64,000 nucleotides of DNA from Candidatus Heimdallarchaeota archaeon LC_3 (GCA_001940645.1 MDVS01000117.1:1-64000), one strand, 5' to 3'; counted from the stretch's first letter, positions 9,189-19,362 are shown. The notes: generated by a model from the sequence alone, not told the origin. Numbers and translations: made by a program.

Positions 9189-12100
9189 ATGTGGTCTCCA
9201 GAGCTTAAAAAAATATCACAAATTCAATTCGGGATACTAAGTCCCGAAGAAATAAGGAAATTAGCAGTTGCACGTATATTAACACCTGATACATATAATG
9301 AAGATGGTTCTCCTGTCGAATCCGGTTTAATGGATCGAAGACTAGGAACCATAGAACCAGGAATGCGATGTAGACACTGCGGAAATACTGTTGGTGACTG
9401 CACAGGTCACTTTGGTATTATTGAACTAGCACGTCCAGTTATTCATGTAGGATATGCAAAAAGCATTATCTATAAACTGTTAAAAAGCACTTGTCGTGTT
9501 TGTGCTAGAATTTTGCTTGATGATAGCATTGCACAAAGATATCGTGACAAATTGCATGATGCACAAAAACAAGGTGAAGGAATTCTTCAAAAACTTCAAA
9601 AAGAGATTGCAAAAGAAGCAAGAAAAAAATCTAAATGCCCACACTGTCAGAGTGAGCAATTTAAAGTAAAATATGAAAAACCCACAACTTTCCATGAAGA
9701 AACCATTCAGGGACCTGTTAAACTCACTCCGACTGACATTCAAGAAAGGTTTGAACGAATTAAATCGTTAGATCTTTACTTACTAGGAATTGATACCTCA
9801 TTTTCTCGACCTGAATGGATGATCTTAACTGGATTACCAGTACCTCCAGTCTCAGTACGAGCTTCTATTACATTAGAATCTGGTATTAAAAGTGAAGATG
9901 ATCTAACTCATAAATTAGTTGATATTATTAGAATCAACAAGCGTTTAAGAGAAAATATCGAAGCAGGAGCTCCTCAACTTATAGTTGAAGATCTTTGGGA
10001 ATTATTACAATATCATGTTACTACTTATATGGATAATGAAGTTGCAGGTATTCCTCCTGCACGTCATAGATCTGGGAGAGCGCTACGTACATTAACACAG
10101 CGTCTTCGTGGAAAAGAAGGAAGATTTAGGGGAAATTTATCAGGTAAAAGAGTAGATTTCAGCGCTAGAACTGTTATTTCCCCAGATCCTAATATTTCTA
10201 TAAATGAAGTTGGAGTTCCAGAACAAATTGCGAAAATATTAACTGTACCAGAAAGAGTGACGGAATTCAATGTTGAGGAAATGAAAGAACTTGTCATGAA
10301 TGGTCCTGCAGATCATCCAGGTTCAAATTATATAATACGTGCTGATAAAAAAAGGATTGATTTACGATTCGTCTCAGATTTAAAAAGAACTGCTGAATCT
10401 TTAGATTCAGGTTTTATCGTTGAAAGGCATTTGAAAGATGGAGATATTGTGTTATTCAACAGACAACCTTCTCTCCATAGAATGTCAATTATGGCTCACG
10501 AAGTCCGAGTCATGCCAGGAAAAACATTTAGACTCCATTTATGTGTTTGTACACCTTATAATGCTGATTTTGACGGTGATGAAATGAATCTTCATATTCC
10601 TCAGTCAGAGGAAGCAAGATCAGAGACAAGAGTTTTAATGAGAGTTCAAGAACAAATATTATCTCCACGCTACGGAGGTCCTATAATTGGAGCAATTCAT
10701 GATTATATTACTGCTGCTTATCTGATGACGTGGAAGAAGACATTTTTTGCACGGGAAGAAGCTTGGCAATTACTTTTAGCGGGAAATTATGAAGAAGCCT
10801 TGCCTACACCAGCCATTGAATATCCTAAAGAACTTTGGACCGGGAAACAACTTTTCAGTTTGTTACTACCAAATGATGTTAATATTAGCTCGAGAACAAG
10901 AACTTCTCAAGGAGATCCATTAACTAGTACTGAATTTGATTCAGATGATGCTGTTGTAATCAGAGATGGAGAACTTTTAACAGGTACAATAGATCGAAAA
11001 GCTATTGGTGCAGATGAATCAGAAAGTGTATTGCATGTAGTAGTAAAAGATCATGGTAGTGATCGTGCAAGAGAGTTTATTGATTCATTAACACAGATGT
11101 TACTTAAATATCTTTCTCACTTGGGATTTTCACTTGGACTTAACACTATAAATTTTAGCGATGATGTAAAGTTAAGAATAAGTAAAGGGATTGCAAATGC
11201 AGAAAAAGAAGTTGATAATATAATCCAAAGTTACAAACAAGGACAATTACAACCGTTACCTGGAAAAACACTTCGAGAAACACTAGAAATGAAAATTATG
11301 GGTGTATTATCTAAAGCCCGTGATAAATCTGGAGAAATTGCTAGATCAAACCTTGGCCGTGATAACACTGTTGTTATAATGGCCACTACAGGAGCTAGAG
11401 GCACTCCTTTAAGTATTACTCAAATGTCTGCAGCTGTAGGACAGCAATCAATCAGAGGTGAAAGAATTTTAAGAGGGTATAGAGAGAGATCTTTGCCCCA
11501 TTTCAAAAAAGGTGATTATTCTGCTGCTGCTAGAGGATTTGTAAGATCGAATTTTAGAGAAGGTTTGAATCCACTAGAATTTTTCTTCCATGCCCAAGGT
11601 GGTCGAGAGGGATTAGTTGATACTGCTGTCAGAACGTCAACGAGTGGATATTTGCAAAGAAGATTAGTAAATGCTATGCAGGATTTACAGGTCAATTATG
11701 ACTATACAGTTAGAACTTCAGATGGAGAGATTGTGCAATTAAAGTATGGAGAAGATGGAGTAGATCCCATGAAATCCTATCATGGAAGACCGGTAGATAT
11801 ACAATCACTCATTCAAGAAGTTTTAGCTTATGTTGATGATGATATTTCTGATCCTATATCTGAAAAATATATTGCAGACAGAATATTTAGCTATTCAGAT
11901 GATGAATTACCAGATAAAATCAAGAATGATTTGTACCTAGAAGTCAAGAAAATTAATGATTTATCCAAAAATGATTTAGAAAAAATTTGTAATGGAGCTT
12001 ATGAAGCATATCAACGAGCTTTAGCAGAACCTGGTGAAGCAGTTGGTACAATAGCATCACAGTCTATAGGTGAACCAGGTACACAAATGACGTTAAAAAC

Positions 12101-13121
12101 ATTTCATTTTGCAGGAGTAGCAGAATTAAACGTTACTATTGGTCTTCCACGTTTGATCGAGATATTAGATGCACGAAAGAATCCAGCAAGTCCTTTTATG
12201 AAGATATTTCTTGAAGAAGATAAGAAAGCTGACGAAGCAAAGGCAAAAGAAGTTCTAAAAAGAATCGAATTGACCACGGTCAAAAATGTTTCACAAGCTA
12301 TTACTGTAGAAATGGGTGGTCTGGGAATAGAAATTCAACTAGACCAAAAATTGCTTAAAGATAGAGGATTAGATATATCTGTTATAGAAGAACGTTTAAA
12401 CAAGTTAAGAAAAGGAAAAGTCATTAAAATTGATGACTTAAACATTAGATACGAACCAGAAAATACCTCTTTTGATGAAATCTATAAGGTAGAAGAAAAA
12501 ATTTCAACTACTCAATTAAAAGGTATTAAAGAAATTACTAAAGTCATAATGGTAAAGGAAAAATCTGATAACGTAGATGAATGGGTATTATATGCAGAAG
12601 GTTCTAATTTATCCGCAGTATTGACCGTTCCTGGTGTAGATCCTACTAGAGTAACAACAAATAGCGTAGAAGAAATTTTAGGGACTTTAGGAGTAGAAGC
12701 TGCCAGACAAGCTATTATCAATGAAGCTCTTGGCGTTTTAAAAGATCAGGGCCTTGAGGTCGATATCCGCCATTTGATCTTGGTAGCTGATTTAATGACT
12801 CAAAACGGTGGTGTCAGGCAAATTGGACGTCACGGTATTTCTGGTGAAAAAGAAAGTGTCTTGGCTAAGGCAGGATTCGAAGTTACTGTTCGTCACTTAC
12901 TTGAATCAGCTGCTTACGGAAAACTGGATCACTTACGTGGAATCACGGAGAATGTTATAATCGGGCAGATGATTCCAGTAGGAACGGGAATGGTAGAGCT
13001 TATTATGTTCCCAGGCATCTGGGCAGAGCAATCTGATCCTGAAGCTTTAGATCAAGAATACTTTTCAGATGAAGAAGTTTCTGACGATACTGAGGATAAA
13101 GAAAAAAAAGTGGAGAATTAA
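9189..13121 (+). CDS. rpoA: DNA-directed RNA polymerase subunit A, unsplit (A' plus A'')
   Basis: This single 1,310-residue protein covers both halves of the largest RNA polymerase subunit. Most archaea encode these as two genes of about 880 and 380 residues. Near the N terminus are the zinc-binding clusters (CRHCGNTVGDCTGHFG). The catalytic NADFDGD motif, whose three Asp hold the active-site magnesium, begins at about residue 458. The A''-type segment GEAVGTIASQSIGEPGTQM begins at about residue 949. The C-terminal tail is acidic. It is followed by eL30, nusA-like and uS12 genes as in other archaea. No rpoB or rpoH lies upstream in the window, which is unusual. Confidence 0.97.
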   Translation: MWSPELKKISQIQFGILSPEEIRKLAVARILTPDTYNEDGSPVESGLMDRRLGTIEPGMRCRHCGNTVGDCTGHFGIIELARPVIHVGYAKSIIYKLLKSTCRVCARILLDDSIAQRYRDKLHDAQKQGEGILQKLQKEIAKEARKKSKCPHCQSEQFKVKYEKPTTFHEETIQGPVKLTPTDIQERFERIKSLDLYLLGIDTSFSRPEWMILTGLPVPPVSVRASITLESGIKSEDDLTHKLVDIIRINKRLRENIEAGAPQLIVEDLWELLQYHVTTYMDNEVAGIPPARHRSGRALRTLTQRLRGKEGRFRGNLSGKRVDFSARTVISPDPNISINEVGVPEQIAKILTVPERVTEFNVEEMKELVMNGPADHPGSNYIIRADKKRIDLRFVSDLKRTAESLDSGFIVERHLKDGDIVLFNRQPSLHRMSIMAHEVRVMPGKTFRLHLCVCTPYNADFDGDEMNLHIPQSEEARSETRVLMRVQEQILSPRYGGPIIGAIHDYITAAYLMTWKKTFFAREEAWQLLLAGNYEEALPTPAIEYPKELWTGKQLFSLLLPNDVNISSRTRTSQGDPLTSTEFDSDDAVVIRDGELLTGTIDRKAIGADESESVLHVVVKDHGSDRAREFIDSLTQMLLKYLSHLGFSLGLNTINFSDDVKLRISKGIANAEKEVDNIIQSYKQGQLQPLPGKTLRETLEMKIMGVLSKARDKSGEIARSNLGRDNTVVIMATTGARGTPLSITQMSAAVGQQSIRGERILRGYRERSLPHFKKGDYSAAARGFVRSNFREGLNPLEFFFHAQGGREGLVDTAVRTSTSGYLQRRLVNAMQDLQVNYDYTVRTSDGEIVQLKYGEDGVDPMKSYHGRPVDIQSLIQEVLAYVDDDISDPISEKYIADRIFSYSDDELPDKIKNDLYLEVKKINDLSKNDLEKICNGAYEAYQRALAEPGEAVGTIASQSIGEPGTQMTLKTFHFAGVAELNVTIGLPRLIEILDARKNPASPFMKIFLEEDKKADEAKAKEVLKRIELTTVKNVSQAITVEMGGLGIEIQLDQKLLKDRGLDISVIEERLNKLRKGKVIKIDDLNIRYEPENTSFDEIYKVEEKISTTQLKGIKEITKVIMVKEKSDNVDEWVLYAEGSNLSAVLTVPGVDPTRVTTNSVEEILGTLGVEAARQAIINEALGVLKDQGLEVDIRHLILVADLMTQNGGVRQIGRHGISGEKESVLAKAGFEVTVRHLLESAAYGKLDHLRGITENVIIGQMIPVGTGMVELIMFPGIWAEQSDPEALDQEYFSDEEVSDDTEDKEKKVEN

Positions 13122-13247
13122 CCATCTCATTATTTTACAAAGATTATATAATTCTGTAAAAGAAGCTAATTATAATTTATTTCTAATTTATGATATAGAT
13201 CCAATATCAATGAGAAAAATAATAACTATTTTGAGGATTGATACATT

Positions 13248-13616
13248 ATGCCGAAAAGAAGAGGAAGAAAGAAAGAATCTGAAGAAGATTCAATTGATTT
13301 AGATAAATTAATTGCAATGGCCGCATCAACAGGAAAAATAAAGTTAGGAGGCAGGAATGCAACAAAGGAAAGCAAAGGTACTCGAGCAAAAGCATTTATT
13401 GTTGCAAATAACTGTCCTGAGGAAATCCGTGTTGAAATCGAATATAACAGCAACTTTAGTTCTGTTCCAGTTATAAAATATCCAAAAAGTTCATTTGAAC
13501 TAGGTGCATCGATTGGAAGACCTCACAAAGTAGCAACAATTACTATTTATGATGCTGGAAACAGTAAATTACTTGAAGTATTAGATAAAATTGAAACAAG
13601 TGAAAATTGGGCTTGA
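13248..13616 (+). CDS. rpl30e: Large-subunit ribosomal protein eL30
   Basis: The product (122 residues) matches eL30 from about residue 20: a helical start (LDKLIAMAASTGKIKLGGRNA), then AFIVANNCPEEIRVEIE and the IGRPHKVATITIYDAG end. About 18 extra residues at the N terminus are basic and acidic (PKRRGRKKESEEDS), longer than usual. A GAGG motif upstream supports the ATG. Location between rpoA and the nusA-like gene is the standard archaeal arrangement. Its stop overlaps the next start. Confidence 0.92.
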   Translation: MPKRRGRKKESEEDSIDLDKLIAMAASTGKIKLGGRNATKESKGTRAKAFIVANNCPEEIRVEIEYNSNFSSVPVIKYPKSSFELGASIGRPHKVATITIYDAGNSKLLEVLDKIETSENWA

Positions 13617-14065
13617 ATTTTCAAAATAATAAATTTAAACTTTCCAAATCTGAAATGGATTTGGTTTCATTTTTACTCGAAAAAACAGGAACACTAGGTA
13701 AAGATTGTTTCGAGTATAATAACAGAATTATTTTTTTAGTTAAAAAAGATGATATGGGGAAAGTCATAGGAGAATCAGGTAATAAAATTATTGGTTTAAG
13801 GAAAGAACTTAAGAAAAATATTGATATTATTGCATATAATCCTGATTTTACTGAATTTATCAAAAATATTTTTTACCCTATTCATATTTTGTCTGTTAAC
13901 ATAAAAAATGCTGAAATTGAAGTAGTAGTTGACAAAGAAAACATAGGAAGAGCAATTGGACGACAGGGAAGTAATTTAAGTAAAATGAAATTTATTATAG
14001 ATAGGCATTTTCTTGGAGTTAAAAGAATTCATGTAATTAGAAAGTCTGAAAACAATAGACAATAA
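13607..14065 (+). CDS. nusA: NusA-like transcription factor with two KH domains
   Basis: The product (152 residues) is the short archaeal NusA, which consists of two KH RNA-binding domains only and lacks the S1 domain of bacterial NusA. KH signatures are GKVIGESGNKIIGL near the middle and GRAIGRQGSNLSKM near the C terminus. It is thought to take part in termination or RNA binding during transcription. The TTG start overlaps the eL30 stop by ten bases; a second TTG six bases on is an alternative. The next gene uS12 follows after a 145-base gap. Confidence 0.9.
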   Translation: MGLNFQNNKFKLSKSEMDLVSFLLEKTGTLGKDCFEYNNRIIFLVKKDDMGKVIGESGNKIIGLRKELKKNIDIIAYNPDFTEFIKNIFYPIHILSVNIKNAEIEVVVDKENIGRAIGRQGSNLSKMKFIIDRHFLGVKRIHVIRKSENNRQ

Positions 14066-14209
14066 TTAGGAGTTAATATTTCAAGTTCAATATAGATTTA
14101 TTTAAATATATTAAAAATCGCTATTAATAGATAAATTCATGTATTTAAGAAAAAAAATTACTATTTATTACAAATAACGAATTAAGCTTTGCCAGGATGA
14201 TTAAAAAAA

Positions 14210-14653
14210 TTGACAGGAAGTAAGAGCCCAGTTGGTGAATTTGCAGCACAAAAGTTACGTGAAAAAAGAAGAAGATTCCGCTGGTCTAAAACAGATTACA
14301 AAAGAAGAGTCCTCAGATTAAAAAAGAAATTCGATGTGCTTGGTGGAGCACCACAAGCTAGAGGAATTGTCATTGAAAAGGTAGGGGTTGAAGCTAAACA
14401 ACCTAATTCAGCTATTAGAAAAGCTGTGAGAGTTCAACTCATCAAAAACAGCAGACAAATTACTGCTTTCGTTCCTGGTGATGGAGGCCTTCTCTATATC
14501 GATGAGCACGATGAAGTAATAATAGCTGGTATTGGTGGAGCAAAAGGGGGTGCTGTAGGAGATATGCCTGGAGTACGCTTCCGAGTTACACATGTGAATG
14601 GAGTAGCACTTACTTCTCTAATTTATAAGAAAAAAGAAAAGCCTATGCGCTAA
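14210..14653 (+). CDS. rps12: Small-subunit ribosomal protein uS12
   Basis: uS12 (147 residues) sits at the decoding centre. The invariant [13 protein letters not shown] segment and the [10 protein letters not shown] end identify it. The start is a TTG at 14210; the usual archaeal N terminus with [20 protein letters not shown] follows. In most archaea uS7 and elongation factor genes come next. Here none does: a terminator-like T tract and RIO1 follow. Confidence 0.96.
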   Translation: MTGSKSPVGEFAAQKLREKRRRFRWSKTDYKRRVLRLKKKFDVLGGAPQARGIVIEKVGVEAKQPNSAIRKAVRVQLIKNSRQITAFVPGDGGLLYIDEHDEVIIAGIGGAKGGAVGDMPGVRFRVTHVNGVALTSLIYKKKEKPMR

Positions 14654-14691
14654 TTTATTGAAATTATACCAGAAAAATTTTTCAAATTTCC

Positions 14692-14700
14692 TCTTTTTTT
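14692..14700 (+). terminator. Poly-T tract after uS12
   Basis: A run of seven T (14694-14700) within a T-rich stretch 40 bases after the uS12 stop. Archaeal termination commonly uses such U-rich transcripts without a hairpin. This would end the rpoA-uS12 transcript. The call is an inference from composition and position. Confidence 0.4.
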
Positions 14701-14870
14701 GCTAAATCTACCATTTTAATCAAACTTAAGTTTAAAATCCTGTGATTATCATACTAAGAGTAAATAAAGCTTTATTCTTTTTAGTAGAATTACGAAACTT
14801 TTTAGTTGATTTTTAACATAATTTTGTTTAAGAATCAATTTTGTTCATTAAATAATATTCTTTGATTGAT

Positions 14871-15959
14871 ATGAATAATAATAACAAAATAAGCAATAAA
14901 AAATTGAGTAAAAAAGAATCACATTCAAATAAAATCGAGGAACAAATTTCTAACAATCTTTTTAACCTTGATAATGAAATTAAGGAAGAATATGACGATT
15001 TAGAAGAAGAGGATTTTTTCGATGATTTTACGGAAGTATTTGATCAGAAAAAAAGATTTCTCAAAGAAATGGATAGTGAAGATAGTAAGGTATTAGACGA
15101 ATGGCGTAAAAAAACAAAAGATAAACGAAAAGATAAATCAACAGTTGAAGGTGTATTGGATCTGTCAACTAGTAAGATAATATTTAGATTTATCAATAAA
15201 GGATATTTTAAATCACTAGGAGGTATAATTTCTACAGGAAAAGAATCAAATGTCTATTATGCTCAAACTGATAATAAGGAAATCACTTATGGGATAAACG
15301 ATTTAGCTATAAAGGTTTACAGAACTAGAACGCTTGATTTCAAAAAAATTAAATCCTATATTGCTGGAGATCGTCGTTTTATTAGGAGAGCTGGACGAAA
15401 ATCACATCAGATTATAGAGCAATGGGCATTAAAAGAATATAAAAACCTAACTAGGGCATTTGAAGCCGGAATTTTAGTTCCTCGACCTATTGTGGTTAGA
15501 AGAAATGTTTTAATAATGGAATATATTCAAAAAACCTCAGAAGATAAAAATTCCGAATCAATTGCTGCACCTATCTTACAACGGATACAAAAAGATCAAA
15601 CATTTTTAGATATTGCTCATAAAATTTATCCAAAATTGATTGAAGAGATAAAGTTATTATGGAATAAAGCTAAATTAGTTCATGGAGATTTATCTGAATA
15701 TAACTTATTATGTATTTTTCCTAAAAATGCTGAAGAAAAATTTAAAATTTATTTAATTGATATTTCACAAGCTGTACTAAACACTCATCTATCTGCACAT
15801 CAGTTTTTACTACGAGATTTACTGAACATTAACAATTTCTTTTCAAGAATTGAGACAATAGAACCTATAAACATTATAGAGATTAAGGATTTGTATCTCA
15901 AAATTGTTGGTTACAAACCATCCGATAAAGATTTTTTACAATTTGAAAATGATATGTGA
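14871..15959 (+). CDS. rio1: RIO1-type serine/threonine protein kinase
   Basis: The product is about 362 residues and is an atypical protein kinase/ATPase acting in small-subunit ribosome maturation. The first 90 residues are strongly acidic and charged. The kinase core shows the ATP-binding loop GKESNVYYA, the lysine in LAIKVYRT, the RIO1 loop region with IAGDRRF, the catalytic HGDLSEYN motif and the metal-binding LIDISQ. An ATG at 14871 is the likely start; a TTG nine bases earlier is possible. Its stop overlaps or abuts the KH-protein gene, a conserved RIO1-KH pairing that suggests a joint role in ribosome assembly. Confidence 0.93.
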   Translation: MNNNNKISNKKLSKKESHSNKIEEQISNNLFNLDNEIKEEYDDLEEEDFFDDFTEVFDQKKRFLKEMDSEDSKVLDEWRKKTKDKRKDKSTVEGVLDLSTSKIIFRFINKGYFKSLGGIISTGKESNVYYAQTDNKEITYGINDLAIKVYRTRTLDFKKIKSYIAGDRRFIRRAGRKSHQIIEQWALKEYKNLTRAFEAGILVPRPIVVRRNVLIMEYIQKTSEDKNSESIAAPILQRIQKDQTFLDIAHKIYPKLIEEIKLLWNKAKLVHGDLSEYNLLCIFPKNAEEKFKIYLIDISQAVLNTHLSAHQFLLRDLLNINNFFSRIETIEPINIIEIKDLYLKIVGYKPSDKDFLQFENDM

Positions 15960-15964
15960 TTATA

Positions 15965-16648
15965 ATGAATTTACCAGATAATCCCGATAATTACTTCGGT
16001 TTAACAATGCAAGAAATAGTAAGGGTTCCATCAGATAGAGTCGGTGTATTAATAGGAAAAAAAGGAAATACAAAGTTAAAGATAGAAGAACTTACATCAA
16101 CTCACTTAGAAGTTAACAGTGATGAGAATTCTGTCATAATAAGACCGAAAAAGAAAATTGAAGATCCTTCTCTTATATGGGTCGCAAAGGATATGATTAA
16201 AGCTATCGCTAGAGGTTTCAATGAAAAAATTGCCTTTACACTAATAGATCCGAACATATTTCTTAGAATAATCACATTGGATGCTAAAAACAAGAAAAAA
16301 GTGTTAAAAATTCGTGGGAGAATTATTGGAGAGAATGGAAAAGCGAGAAGGATTCTGGAAGAAATAACTAGATGCAACATCTCTGTTTATGGAAATACTG
16401 TTTCCATTGTAGGAAGGTATGATGATGGAGAAATAGATATTGCACAAGAAGCAATTGAAATGTTAATAACTGGAGTTAAACATGGAACAGTTTACAGATT
16501 TCTAGAAAAGTTCCGTATCCAGAAAAAAGCTGAAGGGGTTAAAATGTGGAAACTAAGAGATGATATTGGCTTCGATCGTATGTGGGAAGAATTCTCAAAA
16601 GATTTAGAGAAAGAAAAACAAGGTGAAGATACCGAAAAAGAAAATTAA
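15965..16648 (+). CDS. Dim2/Krr1-type KH-domain protein
   Basis: The product is about 227 residues with two KH RNA-binding domains: RVGVLIGKKGNTKLKIEE near residue 25 and IRGRIIGENGKARRILEE near residue 115. This is the archaeal relative of yeast Dim2/Pno1, which binds the 3' end of small-subunit rRNA during assembly. The C terminus is acidic. A GTG at 15956 overlapping the RIO1 stop is an alternative start; the ATG at 15965 gives a more typical N terminus. The tight RIO1 linkage supports the role. Confidence 0.9.
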   Translation: MNLPDNPDNYFGLTMQEIVRVPSDRVGVLIGKKGNTKLKIEELTSTHLEVNSDENSVIIRPKKKIEDPSLIWVAKDMIKAIARGFNEKIAFTLIDPNIFLRIITLDAKNKKKVLKIRGRIIGENGKARRILEEITRCNISVYGNTVSIVGRYDDGEIDIAQEAIEMLITGVKHGTVYRFLEKFRIQKKAEGVKMWKLRDDIGFDRMWEEFSKDLEKEKQGEDTEKEN

Positions 16649-16663
16649 TATCATTAATGGATA

Positions 16664-17056
16664 TTATTTTTTATTAAACTTTTTCTTTAATTTACTCAGG
16701 AGAGCAATATTTTTCATTAATTTTAAATTTACTTTTAAAATATTCTCTAACTGATCTAAATTCGTCTCAGTTGCTATTTGAGTTGATAATAGTTGTAATT
16801 TTCCTATTAGAATCGATTCTAATTCTGATAAAATAGGTTTAGAAGATTGTTCTAAGGAAATCTTTTCTTCCAGTTTTTCTGCTTCTTCTTTATTTTGTAC
16901 ATACTGAGCTTCCTTAAGACAATTAGCACAAAAGATTTTTGCGCTATTTTTTTCTTGTATAAGAGGAATATTACAGTTTGGACAAGAAACTTGAAGCATT
17001 TTTGCTCCGTTTAAAATATATTTTGACATTTTCTTAAGTGCATCATTATTAGACAT
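16664..17056 (-). CDS. Zinc-ribbon protein of the Sjogren/scleroderma autoantigen 1 family
   Basis: The product has 130 residues. Two CxxC pairs (CPNC and CANC, about residues 25-45) make a zinc ribbon near the N terminus in the context MSKYILNGAKMLQVSCPNC, which is typical of this archaeal/eukaryotic family. The rest is helical and rich in Lys and Leu, probably coiled coil. Molecular function is not known for the family. It converges with the KH gene, with only 15 bases between stops. Confidence 0.82.
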   Translation of the reverse strand: MSNNDALKKMSKYILNGAKMLQVSCPNCNIPLIQEKNSAKIFCANCLKEAQYVQNKEEAEKLEEKISLEQSSKPILSELESILIGKLQLLSTQIATETNLDQLENILKVNLKLMKNIALLSKLKKKFNKK

Positions 17057-17188
17057 GAATAATTCCTCAATTGCTTAAAAAATAAATACGAGAACCATTA
17101 ATTGTTTATTATTTCAAAAATTCCCAATGATTTAAAGTTTTAAGGTTCTGAATGAAATACCATTTCCTGTAAAGATTTCTAGAACAAG

Positions 17189-18295
17189 GTGAAAATCATT
17201 TCAAGAAGAACACAAAAAAGATTAAAAGACGCTTTTTACACAGTTGCTTCTCATTTTATATCTTACTTTCAAGAACAAACATATACAAGTACTGGGTACA
17301 AACCAAAAGAAATTACGTTTCATAGTTTGGAACCTTTAGCGATTGTAGGGAGAAATAGAAAATTATACATTTACGAAGTTAATTATTCAAGTGAAATGGG
17401 ATTTCATAAATCAAAATTAGCCATAAAAGTCTTTGATGCAATGGATAAAGTACTACAGGAAGCATCTGGTAATCAGATTTTGAGATATGTATTAGAAGGA
17501 AACCCTGAAGTTAAAACTCCACAATTACTTTATTATTCAAAAGATTTTCAATTATTAATTTATGAGGGACTGTTCGCGGAAGAATTTTCAAATTCTAAAA
17601 TTAATGAAAGTGAAAAATATTACTTAGCTGGGAGAGCTTTAGCATCAGTTCATAATAAAGAATTGAAAAATCTTGATTTGCAAAGATATTACATGTTTGT
17701 TGAAAATATCTTTAATAAATTATTTGATTCAAATTTAATTCCTTCTAAAACTTTAGAAGAGTTACGAGATAAAATTGTGAGCGAAATAGAGGAGAAAATG
17801 TTTTATTCCTATGGTGGCAGTCGTTCGTTTGGAGATTACCATGTAGGTAACATAATGTTTGAACAACAAACTGAAAAAGTTCGAAATCTGGGTTTAAAAA
17901 GTGATAAATTTCAAATATTTTTAATAGATCCTGAATTTATTGAAGATTGTATTGAAAATACCTGTGTTGATAGATTTGAAGACATTGGAACTTTTTTTGC
18001 TAAAATTCTATTAGAAGATTTTATTAAAACAGCAGGTAAACCGAAAAAGGTCCTTAATGATTTAAGAGATTTCTTGAAAGGATATAATAGCATTTTTGAA
18101 CGCTATAAAATTAAATTAAAAGATATGTATCCTCGTGGAATAACTCTTGAATTACAAATGGTATTTGCAATACTTTTTGATGTTCTTTACTACATCGGTA
18201 CAAGCGAAAATGATGAATGGCTAAGAAGTGCAATTCAAGCCCGTCTTTCGTATATTGATTATCTGTTTCAATATCCTTTTGAGAATTCAGTCTGA
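17189..18295 (+). CDS. Aminoglycoside/choline-kinase-like phosphotransferase
   Basis: The product (368 residues) has the core of the kinase-like phosphotransferase fold. A lysine in LAIKVF (residue 80) would bind ATP phosphates. The catalytic loop is GDYHVGN (215-221), in the form GDxHxxN, and a metal-binding DPEF follows at 247-250. The N-terminal lobe and helical C lobe are present. The start is a GTG directly after an AAGG sequence. The substrate cannot be told from sequence: a small molecule, lipid head group or protein are all possible. The gene stands alone and converges on the Csl4 gene. Confidence 0.75.
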   Translation: MKIISRRTQKRLKDAFYTVASHFISYFQEQTYTSTGYKPKEITFHSLEPLAIVGRNRKLYIYEVNYSSEMGFHKSKLAIKVFDAMDKVLQEASGNQILRYVLEGNPEVKTPQLLYYSKDFQLLIYEGLFAEEFSNSKINESEKYYLAGRALASVHNKELKNLDLQRYYMFVENIFNKLFDSNLIPSKTLEELRDKIVSEIEEKMFYSYGGSRSFGDYHVGNIMFEQQTEKVRNLGLKSDKFQIFLIDPEFIEDCIENTCVDRFEDIGTFFAKILLEDFIKTAGKPKKVLNDLRDFLKGYNSIFERYKIKLKDMYPRGITLELQMVFAILFDVLYYIGTSENDEWLRSAIQARLSYIDYLFQYPFENSV

Positions 18296-18306
18296 AAAAA
18301 CTGTTC

Positions 18307-18909
18307 TTAAACTAAATTTTCTAATTTTCCGAAATATGAGCTTAACACGCGATTTTGTGTAGCGCCACAATTCTTGCAACGCAAAAGATTTCGTTTTAGA
18401 ACATGATTTACCTCTTGTCCGCAGGAATAACAGGTAGCACTTATGACCCCCAAGTCACGTGATCCAAATAAGCTAACTCTATAATCAGGACTCGTAGATA
18501 TTACCTTGCACAAAATATAATCTCCAGGTCGAACTCCATCATGAATTGCACGTATAAATCTATCCGATACATTAGATATGTGTATAATAGCATGAATAGT
18601 GAACTTTATTGACTGTAAACTATTTTTCTTGCCAAATTTGAAATGTGTTAGGGTAACATTAGCAATTTGTTTTCGCAATTCAGTTACATATCCAAGCGCG
18701 AATGCTCCTTCTTTTGGAGAAAAAGCTTCTTTGCATGGAATAATATTTACTAGATGATCTTTATCTTGTTTAAATTTTCCCAAAGTTTCAGAAATAACTT
18801 GCCCATCAATTTCAAAACAATTTTCACCAGGTGAAAATTCTTCTATTACACCCAAAACTTCTCCAGGTGTTACTATTTTATCCATATTATTTGTGGTGTT
18901 ATCAGGCAT
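18307..18909 (-). CDS. csl4: Exosome RNA-binding subunit Csl4
   Basis: Csl4 (200 residues) is a cap subunit of the archaeal RNA exosome. The N-terminal domain begins with VTPGEVLGVIEEFSPGENCF. A central S1-like RNA-binding domain spans about 75-150, with HISNVSDRFIRAIHDGVRPGDYILCKV. The C-terminal zinc ribbon has CYSCG and CKNCG. Cap proteins bind RNA and recruit it to the Rrp41/Rrp42 ring, which is not in this window. An internal ATG nine codons in is a weaker start. Confidence 0.93.
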   Translation of the reverse strand: MPDNTTNNMDKIVTPGEVLGVIEEFSPGENCFEIDGQVISETLGKFKQDKDHLVNIIPCKEAFSPKEGAFALGYVTELRKQIANVTLTHFKFGKKNSLQSIKFTIHAIIHISNVSDRFIRAIHDGVRPGDYILCKVISTSPDYRVSLFGSRDLGVISATCYSCGQEVNHVLKRNLLRCKNCGATQNRVLSSYFGKLENLV

Positions 18910-18939
18910 AATGAAACAATCTCTATACTTTGTTACTGT

Positions 18940-19362
18940 TTAATTATTTGCTACAGAAAAGTACAAGTAGCTGAATTCTAAAAATGCTATTAGCAGAAAC
19001 ATCATACCAATAAACATGTTTGTGAAGATTACAACAAATACGAGAAAAACTAATCCGAGAATTATGTATTCTGTAACATTCGCAGAAGGTAATCTAGAGG
19101 CCTCTTTAATAGTCACATAGGTAATCCAAGTAAAAAAGAAGCACAATCCCCAAATAAGTAAATGGAAAGCATCTAAAAGAAGCTGAAAACCAAATATATC
19201 AGTATAAAGCCATCCTAAAAAGATATTCTCTTTTATTACATCAACAGGAAAAAATATTAAATATAATTCTATTAACAAGGACCAAATTATCATTAAAAAA
19301 CTAAAAATTAATGTTCTATTAATTTGATTCTCCCAAATAGATTTGTAAACTTTCATAGACAT
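18940..19362 (-). CDS. Four-helix membrane protein of unknown function
   Basis: The product (140 residues) has four predicted membrane helices at about residues 16-38, 60-83, 96-115 and 117-136, with a short charged N terminus. No conserved motif is recognised. It lies between the guide-RNA locus and csl4 on the same strand. It may be cotranscribed with csl4, 30 bases apart, but no functional link is evident. Confidence 0.65.
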   Translation of the reverse strand: MSMKVYKSIWENQINRTLIFSFLMIIWSLLIELYLIFFPVDVIKENIFLGWLYTDIFGFQLLLDAFHLLIWGLCFFFTWITYVTIKEASRLPSANVTEYIILGLVFLVFVVIFTNMFIGMMFLLIAFLEFSYLYFSVANN

